A model generated the notes under the pieces. The model was not told where the DNA came from. It was given only the letters and a program-made list of their open reading frames with translations, and searched no databases. From Liolophura sinensis (taxonomy: Eukaryota; Mollusca; Polyplacophora; Chitonida; Chitonidae): 64,000 bases of DNA. Within the stretch, counting starts at the first letter, position 1. Each line of letters opens with the position of its first letter. Positions 58,954 to 64,000 of the stretch are shown here, piece by piece. The stretch covers positions 3,883,001 to 3,947,000 of the forward strand of contig NC_088299.1 of assembly GCF_032854445.1 (NCBI RefSeq), written 5' to 3'. The position numbers and the translations under genes were made by a program.

Positions 58954-59877
58954 AAGTTTTATTCAGTGCGTTTGCACTTTTTCTAAATTGTATGTTTGTG
59001 AATACAATGAACAAGCTTTCCTTACGTGGAAGTGGTTCTTTGTTCGTAGCACAACTTAAGACCAACATACGGCTGTTTATTTCGCTACAAGAGTAGATTT
59101 GAAGAGTTTCTCTTTAGTTAGACTTAACGCCAAATGGTTTTGTGCCACATTTAAATACTGTTGAAGGCAGTAGAAATTCTATAAGGAAATTTCCTTGGGT
59201 GTGACCTTACTGTGTAACATATATATGTCACGAATCTTCAGTATGTTGCAAAGTTTATAGCTCAAAAAGTTCAAACTGTGATAGGTTTACCTTAACATAT
59301 GACCTGAAAAGAATTCCAAATTTAACTCCTGGGGTAAAAACATTGGCTTTTAAATCAAATTTCAATAAGATAAATGAAAGCCGGTTTTGCAAAATCTGCC
59401 CGTTTGCATTAACCGTACATAGCGTTAAACTTTAAAATATCATTTAAAACAACACATTTTACAAGCGTATCACCCTTGTATTGCATCATGTCATTCTTTA
59501 TTCTCAGTGTATAGCCCAACATGTCACATAACCACACTCTTCCATGGCAAGCCATCACGTAGAGATGATTTGCATGACCTTACTAGATAGACGATACTCA
59601 TTTCATGGATGTATTTGTGTATTTTACTGAAAGTTTATATCATACTCAAGAATTTCACTAGTATCAAGGTAGCCAGGAAGTTATGATGTACATTGATTGA
59701 GGAAACCATTAAACTTTCAGGTACTTCACTCATAAATCCTCCCCCCCCCCCCCAATCCACAAATCCATCCAATACGCTTTCAGTCCGTTTGGATTGCAAT
59801 ATAATATGTTATCATAAAAATTTAGGACCATATTGCCGTCATACTAAGAACAGCTTTCTTTCCCCCGGGGTCTTTAC
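58954..59877. other. Remainder of the last intron
   Basis: AT-rich intron sequence. It includes a poly-C run near 59740-59754 and a decayed SINE-A fragment near 59635-59700 (TACTCAAGAATTTCACTAGT, AAGGTAGCCAGGAAGTTATG). Confidence 0.6.
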
Positions 59878-60064
59878 CTTCTTCTGCAGTGGTGTTTCTC
59901 AGGATGTGAACCTTCCAGAAGTAGATGAGGCCGTGTCTGTACCTTTTACTGAGAAGCCACAGTGTGTGAGGTAGCAGCAAACAATCAGCCAGAACCAACC
60001 AGAGGGTAATTGTCTCAATGACGTCACGGTCTGGAGTAAACACGAGCTGGACACACTGGATGAT
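59878..60064 (-). CDS. Penultimate exon: membrane helix, orphan-receptor-like
   Basis: Acceptor TTTTCTAATTTGTAG, exon of 187 bases (phase 0 to phase 1), donor GAAGAAG|GTAAAG. It encodes IIQCVQLVFTPDRDVIETI, a hydrophobic helix (TLWLVLADCLLLPHTLWLLS), then KRYRHGLIYFWKVHIL and NTTAEE. The split Asp codon joins exactly to the terminal exon. A helix with LLLPxxLW followed by RYR recalls helix 7 of class-A orphan receptors GPR153 and GPR162 (LLLPxFLW...RYR), which also have long C-terminal tails. This comparison is from memory, and another multi-pass protein is possible. The usual NPxxY of class-A receptors is not present. Upstream exons are not recognised before the window end. Confidence 0.75.
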
Positions 60065-61074
60065 CTACAAATTAGAAAACAAACGTTGTTAAAACATTAT
60101 GAACTTAATTATTTATATGCATTAATTAATAATACAAATGTATTTCAACGATTCAGCACACCGGATACTCTTCAAATTTGAGGACAAAAGCATTCAATTA
60201 TTGATTTATTTTATTTGCACTAATTAAAAAGTGATTGGAAGAATAAAACAAAAGTAAATATATACCATGGATTCGAACAGTCATTTTGTGGTGTACACAA
60301 ACTACAAAACATAGCATATTCCTGACAGTTAAATCATGAAATTTAATTTTACACACCGCAGTATAGTTAAATGATACTATTGAAATTAGGGAACACAAAG
60401 TGTTCATTCTTAAATGCAAAGGTTAAAATGTCAATATTTGTAAGAGTTAAAATGGTCCAACACGTCAAATGCTGTACAGGTACAGTGCTAACATCTTGAA
60501 ATATTTCATCGCATACAAGGTTACTTGCAAGATGTAACATATTAAAAACTTTCAGGATTTGAATGTGGAACACAACTCAGTTAACCTTGTTAATTTGTAC
60601 AAGGGAGTATTAAATTACAATATTTTCTGAGCATTTTGTCATGTGTTAAGCATTTTTCACAATTGTGAAACTGTTAACCTAACGTATACGTATTTGCTCC
60701 TGCACCAATCAAAATGTTGGATTTATGAGTTTCACTTTGCCATTTTACTTTCATTTTGTCTGTATATGTGATAATACATTTCACCGGTAGGGGTGATGCA
60801 TTTCCACAAATGTATGGCATCTCAGATTAGAAAATTCTAGATTCGACATCTTCTTCATGTGTGGCCACGGTTTGTGACAAATCGACTAAGTGCTGCCATA
60901 CTGTAGCACATGACACCAGGAGACAGGACACTGCAAACTCTCCCAACATATGCCTACAGACACCTTTTGGCCTCAGTCGTTGTGTGTTCTTTATATTTTT
61001 TCATAATTTCCATAGGAGCCAAAAGAGAGACAACAGCGTGTTTGTAGAACATCTATGATTGTTTATTTGCTTCA
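60065..61074. other. Intronic or intergenic, nothing recognised
   Basis: Presumably the intron upstream of the receptor-like exon. AT-rich, with no further exon identified on the minus strand. Confidence 0.45.
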
Positions 61075-61215
61075 TTGGTTTGTTACGTCGTGAGCAAGAA
61101 CTGTTCACTTATATGACGGCAGTAAAAAATGACTTTCATCGGAGCCGCACAGCTTTTAACTTATAGTGACAGCGAGAGCTGGATTCGAACTCGCACCTTC
61201 ACGGATCGTCACGGC
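61075..61215 (-). mobile_element. tRNA-derived SINE remnant
   Basis: TTGGTTTGTTACGTCGTGAG and CACTTATATGACGGCAG resemble the SINE-A 3' half. GAGAGCTGGATTCGAACTCG is a reverse B box (GAGTTCGAATCC), better than that of most SINE-A copies. The middle is replaced, so it may be a related but distinct family. Confidence 0.6.
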
Positions 61216-61589
61216 AAGTCAGCATTTTCAACCATCTGTGTAGTGCGTTAAGTTAGGGTTAAACCAAGTTCAAAACAGTTGATCACTTTTACGAAATATC
61301 AGGTGCAAATGCCAAGCAATTTGTTACATTACACATTAAAAGAAATAAGAGAAAGCAGGGTAAAATCTAACTGCATATCGATTTCTGTTCACTCAAGGCT
61401 ATGCCTAAAGCAATTTAAAAGGGGCAACATTTCAAAGGACAGACTGATACTAAAAGCTCTCCAATCAGACGACATGCAAAATGTATACTGACACACACTG
61501 AAAATGCTAATCATAGAGGTTGATGAATTTTTTTGGCGTTTTCCCATATATAAGTCTTTGAGCCCATATATGAGTCAAAATTATCACAC

Positions 61590-62400
61590 GCCTGTATAGC
61601 AACCTATTCTAAAAGGACAGTTTGATACCAGGGTGGAATAAAGACATGTAGCATAGAGAGTAAACCCAGAGCAGCGACGAATATGTGACAATTGGCAGAT
61701 GGTGAAATATGCGAAATATGGCCTCTTGTCAATTTAACGCAGGGTTTTATTCTAACTATTCGTGTAAATGCTGAAGTATAGGCAAATTACACGTCCCCTA
61801 CCACCAAGATTTAAGCAGAATTAAGTAAAATAAAATGCAGTGGTGTTATTTGCAATTTGTTAGACGTCACTGGTCTAGAACTACTCAAATTGCTGTGTTC
61901 TCATCACATTTAACACAGAGCCTTTCCACCGAGACGAGATACATAATCAGTCAACTGAATTTACATTTGCGCACTTATACCAACCTATTCTGAAAGGACA
62001 GTTTGATACAAAAGCATTTTGTAGCGAGACGAAATATAATATCAGTCAAGAGAAAATACACCTTTTAGCAGCATATATACAACGGGCAGTTTGACATTAT
62101 TAGCCTTTTAGCTTGACAGGACATAATATAAGTTATACGCCTATATAGCAATGTAAGTTAAAAGTTACATTTAGTTACCATAAAGCCTTTTCCGGTATTC
62201 GAGATATAACATCAGTCGAATCTTAAATAGCAACCTATTCAACTATTAGACAGCTTGATACTGAAGCCTTTGGGTGTGAGACGAGATGTAATATCCATTA
62301 AGTGAATTTACGTCCGTGTCGCGACATGTCCTCGATGAAGGTTTCATACAAAGGCATTTTGCAGCCAGACGAAATTTAAAAACATTCACGTGAAGCTCAG
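61590..62400. repeat. Degenerate tandem repeat, about 70-90 bp period
   Basis: Recurring pieces in order: AGCAACCTATTCT, AAAGGACAGTTTGATAC, AAGCCTTT or GCATTTTG, GAGACGAGAT or GAGACGAAAT, ATAATATCAGTC, GTGAATTTAC. They start near 61598, 61910, 61979, 62078, 62150, 62225 and 62330. Copies are diverged and unevenly spaced. The interspersed repeat (61741-61895) interrupts it. Confidence 0.65.
61741..61895. repeat. Unclassified interspersed repeat, copy 2
   Basis: Counterpart of 4651-4800, about 57 kb away in the same orientation. It sits within the degenerate tandem repeat. Confidence 0.5.
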
Positions 62401-63228
62401 CCAAGTAAGACAGAAGATGAGAAGGATGCCAGCTGGCAGAGTATAATACTGCACGAAAATCGTGGCGACCTGTTTTCGGAAAGCAGTATCTCACGAGACT
62501 CGAAACATACCAAGAATTTGTGTGCGAACACGTTAATTCCCTATACACATATAGAACGAACGGCAGGTAGATAATTAATGAGGTATTTGACACATCACTT
62601 CACCATCTGTCGACTTATTCCACTCACTCCAAGACTCTTGTGTTCGCGGACAGGTGATGGCCACGATTATACTTAAAATTACTAATTAGGTTGTGATTAA
62701 CCGTAATTATATGCCTTTGTTGGCTACTCTACAGAATGTGATCGAATAATATGGCCGCTAGTAATGCAATAAATGTAAAGATTTTATGCAATGTCCACCG
62801 TAATTAGGAAGAAAATCCAAACATGTATGTTTACCTCCTGTACATGCCACAGACATTTTTAGGAAAGGATAAAAACTTTTGTCTAAGTTAGACTTTAGCC
62901 TTGTAACAAATACTCTTCAGTGTACAAGATATGCAGTATGTAAAACTGTATGCTCTCAGATTGCTGTACATGCTGCGTGTTCAAAACATTTAAGAACACT
63001 TGGCAATAGAAATGAACAAATTTTCACCTAAATAGTTATGTTCATGCTATAAGACATTTCCAAACGCATTGTCCTAAACAAAAGTGACAGCCAATGATTG
63101 TTGAAGGTTGTGGAAGTTAGAGTCATGTCCACTAAATCCAATTTGACAAAAGACAATTAGATTCATATCTTCATCTCTTTTTGTTTTGTTATAGCACTGA
63201 GGCCAACGTATTCTGGCCAGCCGTGTAT
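62401..63228. other. Intergenic or intronic, nothing recognised
   Basis: No convincing exon on either strand. Confidence 0.4.
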
Positions 63229-63395
63229 TTTATTTATTTATAAGCATTATGGTGGGAGGAAAGTTGGTAGTGTTAGATAGTGTTAGAGCACGCGTACGAT
63301 CGGAGAGGAATCCAGCATAAGTTAGACCTGAACTCACATCGACCGCACTGGCCAGAGGTTCCAGAGTTATTTTGCTACCGCGTTAACCAGTCACC
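63229..63395 (-). mobile_element. SINE-A, internally deleted
   Basis: (ATTT)n tail joined directly to AAGCATTATGGTGGGAGGAA, then GTACGATCGGAGAGGAATCC, AACTCACATCGACCGCACTG, and a head remnant (CCGCGTTAACCAGTCACC). The 'cggcgtaaaacaccaatca...cgtcgtataag' segment is missing. Confidence 0.85.
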
Positions 63396-64000
63396 TGATG
63401 AAGAAAACGGAATACTGTATTCAAGGACCTTTACCAGGACAGATCAGTCGCTGCCACGCCTTAGCTTTCAAACAAGCCACAACTCACATCCAGATGTAGG
63501 CTACTACTCGTTTTCTTAGTGTTTCGGAACGTGAAAATACGGACGTGAAAGTCGATACACGGTTTTGACATTTGCTGATGAAATCAAGGGATTTTCAGGA
63601 GGGATCTTGCGGCATCCATATAACGTGCCGCCTGACGCCATTGAAGTGCAGTACAAAAAGGGGTAGGTCTCCAGCCTGGAAGGCAACACAGCTTTATGGG
63701 AATCATCGACTATACGCATTATAAAGATCTTTATTTAGCAAAAAACAGTGTATTTAAAAAATCATTAACTTGGGCTGACAAACGCACGCATGCCCGGCTG
63801 ACAAACGAACAGAGAAGAATAGTTCAGTCTATCCGTTCTAACTTGTTTCAGGTCAAGTCGATCTTCAGTGGACCGAACCCTCGCCAGATGTCGACCGCAT
63901 AGTCATATTGCACAGTTGAGGGGTGGGCATTGTACACATATCAACATCAATACGTTGCCCCGATACCTATACTACACATAACTTATTTATCGATGTGAAA
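63396..64000. other. Window end, nothing recognised
   Basis: A 68-codon plus-strand frame (63696-63902) contains a plausible acceptor (TTGTTTCAG at about 63851) but no domain. Minus-strand frames here do not extend the receptor-like gene convincingly. Confidence 0.35.

Noticed and set aside
63696-63902. 68-codon frame with an internal acceptor-like site
   Set aside because: No domain, and the opposite strand is equally open; could not be tied to the receptor-like gene.
1-64000. CRISPR arrays, bacterial operons, phage modules
   Set aside because: No regularly spaced direct repeats with unique spacers and no prokaryotic gene organisation; the tandem repeats are eukaryotic segmental duplications and SINEs.

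Overview
The window looks like nuclear DNA of an animal, most likely a mollusc or another lophotrochozoan. It is AT-rich and gene-poor, has introns with GT...AG borders, and carries many copies of two tRNA-derived short retroposons. One, here called SINE-A, has a (AAAT)n tail preceded by a 'gtacggcgtaaaacaccaatcaaataaat'-type 3' end. The other, SINE-B, has a 'gacgttaaaccccaagcactcactc'-type 3' end. Both types are familiar to me from molluscan genomes; the species was not determined. There are no operons, ribosome binding sites or CRISPR arrays.

Only one gene is well supported. On the minus strand, an exon at 59878-60064 is spliced in phase to a long terminal exon at 56878-58544. Together they encode the end of a membrane protein: one membrane helix, a basic juxtamembrane stretch, and a roughly 555-residue disordered Ser/Asp-rich tail. 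The helix resembles the seventh helix of class-A orphan receptors of the GPR153/GPR162 type, but this is tentative. The upstream exons are not recognised in the window.

Layout. 0-7 kb: intergenic DNA with SINE insertions. 7.9-25.2 kb: an old, degenerate tandem array of four unequal units. Its minus strand keeps short reading frames similar between units, possibly the remains of a duplicated, unrecognised gene family; a possible further relative lies near 31.9 kb. 25.7-36 kb: intergenic DNA with SINEs, a 210-bp tandem duplication, a compound tetranucleotide microsatellite and a GC-box/TATA-like promoter motif near 33.7 kb. 36.65-48.47 kb: a second, younger tandem segmental duplication (unit A about 5 kb, extra 5' block B0, unit B, 3' block C) interrupted by later insertions whose empty sites survive in the other unit. 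51-56.4 kb: more SINEs and a probable solo LTR with matching termini and a 4-bp target duplication. 56.7-60.1 kb: the gene. 60.1-64 kb: intergenic DNA with a degenerate repeat of about 80 bp.

The most informative signals are the two independent segmental duplications, the preserved minus-strand frames in the older one, and a set of transposon insertions with clean target-site duplications. No confidently new functional system was found; the unrecognised minus-strand protein family is the best candidate for one.
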